NCBI GenBank assembly: GCA_038251315.1
Contig: JBBSBK010000007.1
Location: 1 to 58,938 of the forward strand
Source of the DNA: JBBKXP01 sp038251315
GTDB lineage: Bacteria; Pseudomonadota; Alphaproteobacteria; Rhodobacterales; Rhodobacteraceae
Reading direction: 5' to 3'
Length of the DNA: 58,938 bases
Each line of letters begins with the position of its first letter. Within the stretch, counting starts at the first letter, position 1. Below are positions 1 through 9,053 of the stretch, piece by piece. The notes below the pieces were generated by a model. The model was not told the origin of the DNA. It saw only the letters and a list, made by a program, of their open reading frames with translations, and did no database searches. A program made the position numbers and the translations under genes.

Positions 1-39
1 ACCCCGGCGAATACGATATGCTGGATGTGCTGGGGCTAA

Positions 40-639
40 CTAGAGCATCGCCTTGATCGCAGCGATATGCGGCAGGTCTGCGGCCAGCGCATCGGCCCCG
101 ATCTCTCGCGCCATCGCCACCGGATCATCGGCAATCCGGTCGATCAGGCCCATCGCCAAGGCCGCATCGGCATCCACCTTGACCCCACCCAGCAATATCA
201 GCCGGGCCCGCGCCGGGCCAACCAAGGCGGCTAACCGGGCCGGGTCAGACGGTTGCGGCAGCACATTCAGCCGCATCACCGGGTAAAAGAACCGCGCCAG
301 TGGCACCGCCACCCGCAGATCACAGGCCAGCGCCATGCCGAACGCACCGCCCGCCAGCGTGCCGTTCAGCGCGCAGATCGACAGACCCGGCAAGGCAGAA
401 ATGGCGGCAGAAACGCGTTCCCACCCCGGATCGGTGGCAAGGCCCTGCCCGACATCGGTCAGGTCGGCTCCGGCGCTGAATACGCGGCCCGCCCCGGTCA
501 GGATGAACAGACGGACCGATCTTGCCGCCGCGATCGCAGAAACCAATTCCGCCAGCATCAGCGCAGTCAGGGCGTTCGCCTTGTCCGGGCGGTTCAAGGT
601 GACGACGCAAAGTCCACCGTCGTGATCAACGTCGATCAC
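40..639 (-). CDS. enoyl-CoA hydratase/isomerase family protein
   Basis: A 199-residue crotonase-fold protein. The N-terminal half carries the family pattern VTLNRPDKANAL, followed by an oxyanion-hole region FSAGADL and a second one with LAGGAFGMALACDLRV, which together hold the acyl-CoA thioester. The usual GTQRL segment is replaced by LNVLPQPSDPARL, and the protein is about 60 residues shorter than typical hydratases, so the exact reaction (hydration, isomerisation or hydrolysis) is open. The start is GTG inside a GTGA overlap with the upstream SDR gene, which implies translational coupling and a shared operon. A cytoplasmic CoA-ester enzyme is likely; the substrate is unknown. Confidence 0.8.
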   Translation of the reverse strand: MIDVDHDGGLCVVTLNRPDKANALTALMLAELVSAIAAARSVRLFILTGAGRVFSAGADLTDVGQGLATDPGWERVSAAISALPGLSICALNGTLAGGAFGMALACDLRVAVPLARFFYPVMRLNVLPQPSDPARLAALVGPARARLILLGGVKVDADAALAMGLIDRIADDPVAMAREIGADALAADLPHIAAIKAML

Positions 640-1385
640 ACCAGCCCGACCCGCGCCCGCACAACCGGGTCGCGCAACGACACATCAGCACCCAAGAAAT
701 CGTCGGCATCGGGCGAACACATCCACAGCAAGGCCCGCGCCGGCCAATCGGGCGGAATATGATCGGCCCAGTCGAGCTGGCTGACCGGATTGATCCCCGA
801 CGCCTTGATCGTGCGCTGCATGTCGGTTGCGACAGTGCCCGGCGACAGACCCAGCACACGCACACCCTTTTCACGGTTTTCCTTGTCACCCATCCGGGTC
901 AGCATCAGCGCCCCGGCCTTGGACGCGCAATAGGCCGACCATGCCTCGATCGGGCTGGTGGCCGCGCCCGACGACACGGTCAGGATGGTGCCCGCCCCCC
1001 GCGCGATCATCCCCGGCAAAACCGCACGCATGCCGTGGAAAACACCCTTGAGGTTGATGTCGATAGCCTTGCCCCATGCGTCGGGATCGGCATCGGACAG
1101 ATGGGCGATGGGATCGACCACCCCGGCGTTACCAATCAGCAAATCAACGCGGCCAAAGGTAGCGGTCGTGGCGGCAACCGCGGCCTCAACCTCCCAATAG
1201 CGACTGACATCGCAGGGAATCGCAATCGCCGCCGCGCCAATCTCGCCCGCCAGCCCTGCAATGGCCTCGGCGTCACGTGCCAACAAGGCAACCCGCGCCC
1301 CGGCATCGGCAAAGGTCTGCGCAGTTGCCGCACCAATGCCCCGGCTGGCACCTGTAATCATCACAACCTTGCCGTCCATCCGCAT
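636..1385 (-). CDS. SDR family NAD(P)-dependent oxidoreductase
   Basis: A 249-residue classical short-chain dehydrogenase/reductase. It has the cofactor motif TGASRGIG near residue 11, the NAG motif (IGNAGVV) near residue 88, a catalytic Ser in LTVSSGAA and the YCASK catalytic Tyr/Lys pair. It is expected to oxidise or reduce a hydroxy/keto group with NAD(P)(H) in the cytoplasm. Pairing with the overlapping enoyl-CoA hydratase suggests a hydroxyacyl-type substrate, but this is inference. The ATG at 1385 is preceded by a GGAAGGG ribosome-binding site. The gene is divergent from the DUF2125 gene, and about 125 bp between them must hold both promoters. Confidence 0.85.
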   Translation of the reverse strand: MRMDGKVVMITGASRGIGAATAQTFADAGARVALLARDAEAIAGLAGEIGAAAIAIPCDVSRYWEVEAAVAATTATFGRVDLLIGNAGVVDPIAHLSDADPDAWGKAIDINLKGVFHGMRAVLPGMIARGAGTILTVSSGAATSPIEAWSAYCASKAGALMLTRMGDKENREKGVRVLGLSPGTVATDMQRTIKASGINPVSQLDWADHIPPDWPARALLWMCSPDADDFLGADVSLRDPVVRARVGLV

Positions 1386-1511
1386 TTTTCGCCCTTCCGC
1401 CCTTTTCCGGGGCTGCGCAAATCCCTATGGTGAAGTGCACAATTCCCTACCTTGACCAGACTGGCAAGGCGGGCGAACCTGTCCAGCGTATTAACCCCGA
1501 AAGGATACACC

Positions 1512-3014
1512 ATGACCGTATTTCAAGGCGCCCGCAGCGCCGTCTGCATTGCCGCCCTCGTTGCAGGTAACGCCGCCTTTGCCGAAGTCACCGCGCAAGA
1601 GGTCTGGGATGGCTGGAAATCGCAGATGGACATGTATGGCGAGGGCGCTGTCACGATCGGGGATGAATCCATGTCAGGCGACACCCTGACCGTCACCGAT
1701 CTGGGCATCGACATGAGCGATACGACGACCGAGGTTAAAACCACCATCCCCAACATCACCCTGACCGAAAACGGCGATGGCACGGTCAGCGTCACGATGT
1801 CCAATACCTACCTGCTGACGATCAATCCGGTCGGCAAAGAGTCGACGGACCGTGCCGTGATCCAGATAAAAACCGCAGGCATGTCGATGGACGTGAGCGG
1901 CAGCGCCGACGACATGACCTACGATCTCGAGGCCGCTCGCTATACCATCAGTGTCGAACAGGTGATGGAGGCAGGCGCCGATCAGCCGGTCGAGGCGACG
2001 CTGAACCTCAACAACGTCACCGGCACCTACAGCATGAAGACCGCGGATCTGCGGAACCTGACCTACGACATCGCCGCCGATTCGCTCGACCTGCTGGTGG
2101 ATGGATCGAACGGGACGGACACCGTCAAGATGTCGGGCCAGTCGACCGATCTCGCCATGCAGGCGACGATCACGATGCCGCTGGAAATCGACCCGGACAA
2201 GCCCGAAGAGATGTTCGCCAACGGGTTCATGGTCGATGGCGGTTATTCCCTGGGGCAATCCGCATTCCTGTTCGATGTTCAAAGCGTCACCGACAGTTCA
2301 AGCGGTACCATTTCGGCCGGTGGCTCCGATGTGACCATGTCATTCGACAAGGATGAAATGGCCTATGATACCGACACCACCGACCTCGCGCTGTCCGTCA
2401 CGACCCAACAACTGCCCTTTCCGGTCAATGTCAGTCTGGCCGACCTGGCGTTCGGCGTGACGATGCCATTGTCCAAAACCGCCGAACCCGTCCCGTTCGG
2501 CGCCACGATCGGCCTGACCGATCTTGCTGTGAACGAGGAAATCTGGGCGATGTTCGACCCTGCAGGCCAGTTGCCACACGATCCGGCGACCGCCCAGATC
2601 GACGTTTCAGGCACTGGCAGGCTGCTGTTCGACCTGATGGACCCGGCTCAGGCCGAGGCGATGGCCGCGGCCGACATTCCGGCCGAACTGCACTCGCTCG
2701 ACCTCAACGCACTCAAGCTTGCGATCGCCGGGGCGCTGGTGACCGGCGAAGGGTCGTTCACCTTTGACAAGACCGACATGACAACATTCGAGGGCTTTCC
2801 GCGCCCCGAAGGCACGCTGAATGTGCAGATCAACGGCGCCAACGGCCTGATGGACAAGCTAGTGGCGATGGGTCTGGTCCCCGAGGAACAGATCATGGGC
2901 GCGCGGATGATGATGGGCATGTTCGCCACCGTTGTGGGCGATGACCAGCTGACCTCGACCGTCGACGTCAACGCCGAAGGACAGGTCATGGTCAACGGCC
3001 AGCGGATCAAGTGA
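1512..3014 (+). CDS. DUF2125-type exported protein
   Basis: About 500 residues, starting at the ATG at 1512, which has an AAAGGA ribosome-binding site and is followed at once by a Sec signal peptide ending in NAAFA. Longer in-frame starts upstream would bury that signal peptide. The mature part is acidic, rich in Thr, Asp and Met, and lacks transmembrane segments, which suggests a beta-rich periplasmic protein. The overall pattern (signal, then TAQEVWDGWK) resembles the DUF2125 proteins common in Rhodobacterales, which have no established function. The family name is from memory of that pattern and was not verified by search. Confidence 0.65.
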   Translation: MTVFQGARSAVCIAALVAGNAAFAEVTAQEVWDGWKSQMDMYGEGAVTIGDESMSGDTLTVTDLGIDMSDTTTEVKTTIPNITLTENGDGTVSVTMSNTYLLTINPVGKESTDRAVIQIKTAGMSMDVSGSADDMTYDLEAARYTISVEQVMEAGADQPVEATLNLNNVTGTYSMKTADLRNLTYDIAADSLDLLVDGSNGTDTVKMSGQSTDLAMQATITMPLEIDPDKPEEMFANGFMVDGGYSLGQSAFLFDVQSVTDSSSGTISAGGSDVTMSFDKDEMAYDTDTTDLALSVTTQQLPFPVNVSLADLAFGVTMPLSKTAEPVPFGATIGLTDLAVNEEIWAMFDPAGQLPHDPATAQIDVSGTGRLLFDLMDPAQAEAMAAADIPAELHSLDLNALKLAIAGALVTGEGSFTFDKTDMTTFEGFPRPEGTLNVQINGANGLMDKLVAMGLVPEEQIMGARMMMGMFATVVGDDQLTSTVDVNAEGQVMVNGQRIK

Positions 3015-3029
3015 TCTGACACGATCCCA

Positions 3030-3055
3030 GCCCGCGCAACCGTTTCGGCGCGGGC
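3030..3055 (+). terminator. GC-rich hairpin after the DUF2125 gene
   Basis: An 8-bp perfect stem (GCCCGCGC/GCGCGGGC) around a 10-nt loop, 16 bp past the stop codon. There is no clear T-run, so it may be an inefficient terminator or a stabilising hairpin. Confidence 0.4.
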
Positions 3056-3133
3056 CGGGCCTGCCAGCGCCAGCCAAGGCTTGCCGCGACCCGTGCCAGA
3101 CACTAGGTCAAGGCGACCGCCGAAGGAGTCGCC

Positions 3134-4492
3134 ATGCCGCAATCACAACTTATGGCCTTGTCCGACCTGACTGATGCTCTGCTGTCCGCCGCCCGCAACG
3201 CCGGGGCAGATGCCGCCGACGCGATTGCCGTCGACGGCACATCCATCAGCATCGACGTGCGCCAAGGGCGGCTGGAACAGGCCGAACGGTCCGAAGGCAT
3301 TGACATCGGCCTGCGCGTTTTCATCGGCCAACAGCAGGCCTGCGTGTCGTCGTCGGATGTGAAACCCGACACCATCGCGCAGATGGCCGAACGCGCTGTT
3401 GCAATGGCCCGCGAAGCCCCCGAAGACCCCCACATCGGGCTGGCCGACGCAGACCAACTGGCCGCGGACCGCGACAACGCTCGCCTTGACCTATTCGACG
3501 CCTCCGCCGAACCCGACCCGGCCACCCTGCAAGGCGACGCCGCCCGCGCCGAAGCCGCCGCGCTGGACGTAAAGGGCGTCACCAGGATGGACCAGACCTC
3601 GGCCGGCTACAGCCGTCGCCGGGTGCATCTGGCCGCGACCAACGGCTTTTCCGCAGGCTACACGCGGTCCGACAGGGGCCTGTCCTGCGTGGCCATCGCG
3701 GGCGACGGGACGGGCATGGAACGCGATTACGACTACGATTCGCGCGTCTACCTCGCGGACATGCGCAGCGCAGAAGACATCGGGCGCAGCGCCGGGGAAC
3801 GCGCTGTCGCCCGGCACGGCGCAAGGAAACCAAAAACCGGCACCTACCCCGTCCTGTTCGACGAACGCATTGCCTCTTCCCTGATCGGCCACCTGCTCCA
3901 AGCCATCAACGGCACGATGATTGTGCGCGGCAGCAGTTTTCTGCGGAACGCGATGGGCGAACAGATCCTGCCCAAAGGCCTGTCCCTGATCGAAGACCCG
4001 CACCGGCCCCGCATCACCGGATCGCGGTTGTTCGACGCCGAGGGGCTTCCAACCGTGCGTCGCGCCATCATCGACGACGGCGTGCTGACGGGGTGGACGC
4101 TCGATCTTGCCACCGCCCGCAAACTGGGCATGCAAAGCACTGCCAACGCCGCGCGCGGAACCCAAAGCCCGCCCAGCCCCTCGGTATCGAACGTCGCCCT
4201 GACCCAAGGCACCGCGACCCGCGCCGACCTCATCGCCGACATGGGCACCGGGCTGCTGGTCACATCCATGATCGGGTCCACGATCAACCCCAACACCGGG
4301 GATTATTCGCGGGGCGCGTCCGGGTTCTGGGTCCAGAACGGCGAAGTCACCTATCCGGTCAACGAATGCACCATCGCGGGCAACCTGCGCGACATGCTGC
4401 TGGCGATCATCCCGGCCAACGACGGGCGGGCACACCTGTCGCGCATCGTCCCCTCGCTCCTCCTCCCGGCGATGACCCTTGCGGGCGACTGA
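3134..4492 (+). CDS. pmbA: PmbA/TldE-type member of the TldD/PmbA protease family
   Basis: A 452-residue cytoplasmic protein that reads through the TldD/PmbA fold: an N-terminal domain with an acidic/basic region (DVRQGRLEQAERSEG) and a C-terminal domain containing GSRLFDAEGLPT and TLDLATARKLG, then a conserved NPNTGDYSRGASGFW block. No HExxxH zinc motif is visible, which places it on the TldE/PmbA side rather than TldD. In characterised systems TldD and TldE form a heteromeric protease that trims peptides such as microcin precursors; no tldD partner is in the window. The ATG has a strong GAAGGAG site. Its last 14 bp overlap the CysQ-like gene. Confidence 0.85.
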   Translation: MPQSQLMALSDLTDALLSAARNAGADAADAIAVDGTSISIDVRQGRLEQAERSEGIDIGLRVFIGQQQACVSSSDVKPDTIAQMAERAVAMAREAPEDPHIGLADADQLAADRDNARLDLFDASAEPDPATLQGDAARAEAAALDVKGVTRMDQTSAGYSRRRVHLAATNGFSAGYTRSDRGLSCVAIAGDGTGMERDYDYDSRVYLADMRSAEDIGRSAGERAVARHGARKPKTGTYPVLFDERIASSLIGHLLQAINGTMIVRGSSFLRNAMGEQILPKGLSLIEDPHRPRITGSRLFDAEGLPTVRRAIIDDGVLTGWTLDLATARKLGMQSTANAARGTQSPPSPSVSNVALTQGTATRADLIADMGTGLLVTSMIGSTINPNTGDYSRGASGFWVQNGEVTYPVNECTIAGNLRDMLLAIIPANDGRAHLSRIVPSLLLPAMTLAGD

Positions 4493-5270
4493 CGTCGCAC
4501 TGCTGACCGACGCGGCGCGCGCGGCGGGGCAGATGGCGCTTGGCTACTTCCGCAACCACGGCAGAGTGACTGACAAACCGGGCGGGGCGGGGCCGGTGAC
4601 AGAGGCTGATCTGGCCGTCAACGCCATGCTGCACGACATGCTGCGCACCGCACGGCCCGACCACGGCTGGCTGTCCGAAGAAACCCCCGACACCCCCGCC
4701 CGCCTGACCACCACGGCGCAATTCATCATCGACCCGATTGACGGCACGCGGGCCTTTATCGACGGGGCGAAAGACTGGGCGCACTCCCTTGCGATTGCGG
4801 AAAACGGCGAAATCACCTCGGCCGTCGTCTACCTGCCCGCGCGCGACGAGGTGTTCAGCGCCACGCGCGGCGGCGGCGCATTCCTGAACGGCGCCCCGAT
4901 CCGGGCGGCAACCAACACCGACCTCACCACCGCCACGATCCTCGCCACGCGCAGCACATTGGACGCACACCACTGGACTGCCGTGCCGCCCGTCAAACGC
5001 ACCTTCCGCTCATCCCTCGCCTACCGGCTCTGCCTTGCCGCGACAGGGCGTTTCGACGCGATGCTGGCGCTGCGGCCCACGTGGGAATGGGACGTGGCAG
5101 CGGGAGCGCTGATCGTAACCGAAGCGGGTGGAGCAGTCAGCGACCGGACCGGAGCCCCCCTGCAGTTCAACAACCCCACGCCACAGGTCAGCGGGATCGT
5201 CGCCGGAGGCGGGGTGCATGGGGGGCTGGTCGGGGCGCTTGCACCTGTGGTCGCGGCCCGCCTAAGCTGA
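4479..5270 (+). CDS. cysQ: inositol monophosphatase family phosphatase (CysQ-like)
   Basis: A 263-residue Mg-dependent phosphatase of the IMPase superfamily. The metal-binding motif DPIDGTRAFI lies near residue 86, an upstream Glu pair lies in LSEETPD, and the C-terminal WEWDVAAGALI motif supplies another metal ligand. The likely role is 3'(2'),5'-bisphosphate nucleotidase (PAP recycling in sulfate assimilation), but inositol or histidinol phosphatase activity cannot be excluded from sequence alone. The best start is TTG at 4479, inside the end of pmbA, which suggests translational coupling. The next in-frame ATG (4533) would remove the first helix. Confidence 0.8.
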   Translation: MRATDVALLTDAARAAGQMALGYFRNHGRVTDKPGGAGPVTEADLAVNAMLHDMLRTARPDHGWLSEETPDTPARLTTTAQFIIDPIDGTRAFIDGAKDWAHSLAIAENGEITSAVVYLPARDEVFSATRGGGAFLNGAPIRAATNTDLTTATILATRSTLDAHHWTAVPPVKRTFRSSLAYRLCLAATGRFDAMLALRPTWEWDVAAGALIVTEAGGAVSDRTGAPLQFNNPTPQVSGIVAGGGVHGGLVGALAPVVAARLS

Positions 5271-5278
5271 CGTCTCAA

Positions 5279-5347
5279 GAGGACCCGCAGGGCAACAAGA
5301 TCGCGCTGTTCTGCCAAAACCCGGACGAACCAAAGCGACCGGACTGA
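5279..5347 (+). pseudogene. possible C-terminal remnant of a VOC/glyoxalase-type protein
   Basis: The short frame after cysQ encodes EDPQGNKIALFCQNPDE followed by a few residues and a stop. DPxGNKIxLF is the usual C-terminal strand of vicinal-oxygen-chelate (glyoxalase) proteins. No upstream part of such a protein exists, because that strand of the frame runs back into cysQ. It could be a gene tail left after a deletion. This is a weak call based on about 20 residues. Confidence 0.3.
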
Positions 5348-5465
5348 CGTCGCACGGCACGTCCGCTGCCCAAGAGATGACGAACCTCGGACCTGATCCT
5401 TGACCCCGGCCCCCATTCCCTTAGGTTGCCCGCCAACCCAAGCCCCCAGCCACAAGGCCCCCGCC

Positions 5466-5711
5466 ATGACCCAACGCCTGCACCTCGTTTTCGGAGGCGA
5501 GCTGACCGATCCGACCAAGAACGTGTTCAAGGACACCTCGGCACTGCATATCGTCGGTATCTTTCCCGACTACGACAGCGCCTTCAACGCCTGGAAATCC
5601 GAGGCGCAGCGCACCGTCGACAATGCCCACATGCGCTATTTCATCGCCCATCTGCACCGGTTGCGCGACGAGGATACCGCCGCGTCGCTCACCACCGAAA
5701 TGGGGCTTTAG
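5466..5711 (+). CDS. DUF4170 small protein
   Basis: An 81-residue protein with pattern LHLVFGGELxDP, then a central DYDSAFNAWKSEAQRTVDNA segment and a helical tail. This matches the DUF4170 family, typically found just upstream of waaA and lpxK in alphaproteobacteria. The ATG at 5466 was chosen over an upstream in-frame start (5400) because the extra 22 residues are proline-rich and unlike the family. The function is not known; its constant position suggests a link to lipid A/Kdo assembly. Confidence 0.75.
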   Translation: MTQRLHLVFGGELTDPTKNVFKDTSALHIVGIFPDYDSAFNAWKSEAQRTVDNAHMRYFIAHLHRLRDEDTAASLTTEMGL

Positions 5712-5732
5712 GCCACGGCCCCCGCGCGATCC

Positions 5733-6944
5733 ATGCCCCGGTCCCTGTCGCTGTCCGCTTATCTGGCATTGCACCGCAGTGCCGGGCGGCGGCCCGAGAC
5801 TAGCCTTTGGCCGCGCCGCCCGAATGGTGGTCTGGTCTGGGTCCACGGCGCCGATCCCGCACAGACCGCAGCCGTACGTACGATGACCCGGCGGTTGCGT
5901 GAAGACGGCGACGCGGTGGCGGTGCTGTTGACCGGGCAAACCGCCGATCCGCCGTCGGTGGAACACGAACCGGGGCTGATCGCGCAGCCCAGCCCCGACC
6001 CGACGCGCCAAGGCATCCGCGGTTTCCGTGACCACTGGCGACCCGATATGCTGTTGTGGATGCAGCCAACGCTTGACCCGGTGCTGCTGGTCGAAACCGA
6101 CACGCCACCGCTGCGCCGGATCATGCTGGACGTGACGGCGCGGGGGCTGTCAGGGTCAGTCGGCGGCTGGCTGCCGGGGATGACGGCGGCCCTGCTGGAT
6201 CGGTTCGATGTGGTCATCGCCAACGACGCCGCCGCCGCAACGCGACTGCAACGCAGCGGGTTGCCCCCTGAACGCATCGAAACCCTTGGCCCGCTGGACG
6301 ATGGCACCGCCGTATTGTCCTGCCGCGAAAGGGACCGCGCCGATCTGGCCCGCATCCTGCACACCCGCCCTGTCTGGCTGGCCGCCGATGTGCCCTTGGG
6401 GGAAACCCCCGCGATGATCGCCGCACAGTTGATCGCCGGGCGGCGCACCCATCGCCTGATGCAGATCATCGCGCCGCGCCTGCCCGAGGATGGCCCGGCG
6501 ATGGCGCAGCAGGTCCACGATGCCGGGCTCGAGGTCGCGCTGCGCAGCGCCGGGCAGAACCCGACCGAGGCGACGCAGGTCTTTGTCACCGACAAGGTTG
6601 ACGAGTTGGGCCTCTGGTATCGCCTTGCCCCGATCACCTATCTGGGCGGCACCCTGACGGATGGCGGTCAGCGCCACCCGTTCGAACCTGCCGCCCTTGG
6701 GTCCGCCCTGCTGCACGGCGCACAAACCGGCCCGCACCGCGCGATCTACACCATGATGGACCGCGCCGGGGCCAGCCGCGAAATCGCCAGCCCCACCGAA
6801 TTGGGCGAAGCGGTCGAGGGGTTGCTGAACCCCGACCGCGCCGCCGCAATGGCCCATGCCGCGTGGGCCATATGTTCGACCGGGGCCGAGGCGACGAACC
6901 GCGTCGTCGACCTGATCCGCCGCCACCTTGACCGGGTCCACTGA
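5733..6944 (+). CDS. waaA: divergent Kdo transferase (WaaA/KdtA family)
   Basis: A 403-residue GT-B glycosyltransferase of the WaaA family, which transfers Kdo from CMP-Kdo to lipid IV-A at the inner membrane face. The family is shown by VDELGLWYRLAPITYLGGTL near residue 290, the position between DUF4170 and lpxK, and normal length. It is divergent: the canonical HAxSVGE segment, whose Glu is the catalytic base in characterised WaaA, reads VHGADPAQ here. The METELWPN and NARLS stretches are also replaced (MQPTLDPV, DVTARGL). It may be a paralogue with altered or lost transferase activity. The stop lies 1 bp before the lpxK start. Confidence 0.75.
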   Translation: MPRSLSLSAYLALHRSAGRRPETSLWPRRPNGGLVWVHGADPAQTAAVRTMTRRLREDGDAVAVLLTGQTADPPSVEHEPGLIAQPSPDPTRQGIRGFRDHWRPDMLLWMQPTLDPVLLVETDTPPLRRIMLDVTARGLSGSVGGWLPGMTAALLDRFDVVIANDAAAATRLQRSGLPPERIETLGPLDDGTAVLSCRERDRADLARILHTRPVWLAADVPLGETPAMIAAQLIAGRRTHRLMQIIAPRLPEDGPAMAQQVHDAGLEVALRSAGQNPTEATQVFVTDKVDELGLWYRLAPITYLGGTLTDGGQRHPFEPAALGSALLHGAQTGPHRAIYTMMDRAGASREIASPTELGEAVEGLLNPDRAAAMAHAAWAICSTGAEATNRVVDLIRRHLDRVH

Positions 6945-6945
6945 C

Positions 6946-7950
6946 ATGCGCCCGCCCCTGTTCTGGTTCGCGCCTCCGGCCCGCCCCGGACTGATGCCGC
7001 GCCTGATGGCACCGCTGGCCGCACTTGCCGCGTATCTGACCGCCCGCCGCTTGGCGCAAGGCACGCCCTACCGCGCCGCCGTCCCGGTCATCTGCATCGG
7101 CAACATCAATGTCGGCGGCACCGGCAAGACGCCCACCGCCATCGCAATGGCCCAGCGCCTGACTGGCTGGGGCCTGACCCCGCATATCGTCACACGCGGC
7201 TATGGCGGCAGTCTTGCGGGGCCGTTGCAGGTGAACGAACGCACGCACAAGGCAGATCAGACCGGCGACGAACCTCTACTGCTGGCCGCCTTTGCCCCCA
7301 CTTGGGTCGCGCGCGACCGTGCCGCCGGTGTCCGCGCCGCCGAAGCCGCCGGGGCTGATGTCATTTTGCTTGATGACGGGTTCCAGAATCCCGCCGTCGC
7401 CAAGGATCTGTCCATCGTTGTCGTCGACGCAGGCCGTGGTTTCGGCAACGGTCGCGTCATGCCCGCCGGGCCACTGCGCGAAACGCCCGCCGTAGGTCTG
7501 AAACGCGCTGATCTGGTCTTGTCCGTCGGCCCGCCCACAGCACAGGCCCGTTTTACCGCAGACTGGCCGCTGCCCGTGCCACTGATCACCGGGCAACTGG
7601 TGCCGCTGCCCACGGGGATGCAGTGGCAGGGCCTGCGGGCGCTGGCCTTTGCCGGTATCGGCAACCCGGCGAAATTCTTTGCCACCCTGCGCGATCTGGG
7701 GGCCGATGTGATCCGGGCCGAGGCGCTGGACGACCACCAGACCTTGACCGACGCCCTGCTGTTGCGGCTGGAGTCCGAGGCTCGGCTAAGGAGGGCACAA
7801 CTGGTGACGACCGAAAAGGACGCGGTGCGCCTACCCGACAGTTTCCGGCCCAAGGTTCTGACCTTGCCGGTGCGGCTGGAGATCGACGACTGGACAGCAC
7901 TGGACGGCGCCCTGACCCGGATCGGGGTTCAATCGCCCAGCAAATCCTGA
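6946..7950 (+). CDS. lpxK: tetraacyldisaccharide 4'-kinase
   Basis: A 334-residue inner-membrane kinase that phosphorylates the 4' position of the lipid A disaccharide. An N-terminal hydrophobic helix (LMAPLAALAAYLTARRL) precedes the P-loop-like motif GNINVGGTGKTPT. Also visible are GYGGSLAGP, DEPLLLA, ILLDDGFQN and TTEKDAVRLP, all typical of LpxK. The start at 6946 is chosen because it lies 1 bp after the waaA stop; an alternative at 6928 would overlap waaA. Its 3' end overlaps the convergent CaiB-family gene by 22 bp. Confidence 0.92.
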   Translation: MRPPLFWFAPPARPGLMPRLMAPLAALAAYLTARRLAQGTPYRAAVPVICIGNINVGGTGKTPTAIAMAQRLTGWGLTPHIVTRGYGGSLAGPLQVNERTHKADQTGDEPLLLAAFAPTWVARDRAAGVRAAEAAGADVILLDDGFQNPAVAKDLSIVVVDAGRGFGNGRVMPAGPLRETPAVGLKRADLVLSVGPPTAQARFTADWPLPVPLITGQLVPLPTGMQWQGLRALAFAGIGNPAKFFATLRDLGADVIRAEALDDHQTLTDALLLRLESEARLRRAQLVTTEKDAVRLPDSFRPKVLTLPVRLEIDDWTALDGALTRIGVQSPSKS

Positions 7951-9053
7951 TCCTGCCCCAAACGGGGCGACGGGCGGTCCAACGCCAGTTCTGCATCCGA
8001 AAACACGAAGGGGCTGCGCACCGATGCCACGCCGTCCAGATCGACGCGCATCCCGCGATGGACGATCTGCGGATCGGCGAACACCTCGGCCATGTCGTTG
8101 ATCGGCCCGGCAGGCACGCCCGCAGCTTCGCAGGCACGCAGCAGATCGGCCTTGGTCCATTTGGCCGTCGCGGCCATCAGTAAGGGCACCAACCGGTCGC
8201 GGTGCGCCAGACGGTCGGCATTGGTCGCGAAATCGGGGTGTTCGGCCAACCCGGCCAGCCCCAGCACGCCGCACAGCCGCCGATACTGCCCGTCGTTCCC
8301 AGTCGCGATGATGATGAACCCGTCGGCGCAATCGAATACCTGATAGGGCACGATATTGGGGTGAGCGTTGCCCATGCGCACCGGTGGGTTGCCGGTGGAC
8401 AGGTAATTCATCGCCTGGTTGGCGGTGATCGCTACCGCCACGTCGAACAGGGCCATGTCGATATGCTGACCCCGCCCGGTCGCCCCCCGCTGATGCACAG
8501 CGGCAAGAATCGCAGTGGCGGCATAGACCCCGGTAAAGATGTCGGTGACAGCGACGCCGACCTTTTGCGGCTGGCGGTCAGGTTCGCCGGTGACCGACAT
8601 CAGGCCCGACATGCCTTGGATGATATAGTCATACCCGGCACGCGCGGCATAGGGTCCGTCCTGCCCAAAACCCGTTATAGAACAATAGATTAGGCGCGAG
8701 TTGACAGCTGTCAACTTGGCGTAATCCAGTCCGTATTTGGCCAACCCACCAACCTTGAAATTCTCGATCAGGATATCAGCATCTGCGACCAGATCGCGCA
8801 CCTGCTGCTGCCCTTCGGGCGTGCGGAAATCGATCACGACCGACCGCTTGCCGCGGTTACAGCCATGGAAATAAGCGGCCGTTTTCTCGCCGCCATGATC
8901 GACAAAGGGTGGCCCCCAGCGGCGGGTATCGTCACCCTCGGGGGATTCGACCTTGATGACGTCGGCCCCCAGATCGGCCAGCGTCTGACCAGCCCAAGGG
9001 CCGGCCAGTATCCGCGCCAGTTCGACGACATTGAGGCCTGCGAGGGGGGTCAT
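7929..9053 (-). CDS. CaiB/BaiF family CoA-transferase
   Basis: A 374-residue class III CoA-transferase. Family motifs are LAGLNVVELARILAGPW at the N-terminus, DLGADVIKVE, the NRGKRSVVIDF block, LIYCSITGFGQDGP, and a catalytic Asp in GVAVTDIFTG. These enzymes move CoA between carboxylic acids through an aspartyl-CoA anhydride; the substrate here is unknown. The start codon overlaps the stop of the dsbA-like gene (TGATG), so it is probably translated as the last gene of a dciA-dsbA-caiB operon, an unusual companion for those housekeeping genes. It ends inside lpxK on the opposite strand. Confidence 0.88.
   Translation of the reverse strand: MTPLAGLNVVELARILAGPWAGQTLADLGADVIKVESPEGDDTRRWGPPFVDHGGEKTAAYFHGCNRGKRSVVIDFRTPEGQQQVRDLVADADILIENFKVGGLAKYGLDYAKLTAVNSRLIYCSITGFGQDGPYAARAGYDYIIQGMSGLMSVTGEPDRQPQKVGVAVTDIFTGVYAATAILAAVHQRGATGRGQHIDMALFDVAVAITANQAMNYLSTGNPPVRMGNAHPNIVPYQVFDCADGFIIIATGNDGQYRRLCGVLGLAGLAEHPDFATNADRLAHRDRLVPLLMAATAKWTKADLLRACEAAGVPAGPINDMAEVFADPQIVHRGMRVDLDGVASVRSPFVFSDAELALDRPSPRLGQDQDLLGD

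Noticed and set aside
1..56. Short plus-strand frame ending PGEYDMLDVLGLTRASP then stop, possibly the tail of a gene entering from the left.
   Set aside because: Only 17 codons are visible with mixed third-position usage, and it overlaps the end of the enoyl-CoA hydratase gene. It cannot be told from chance.
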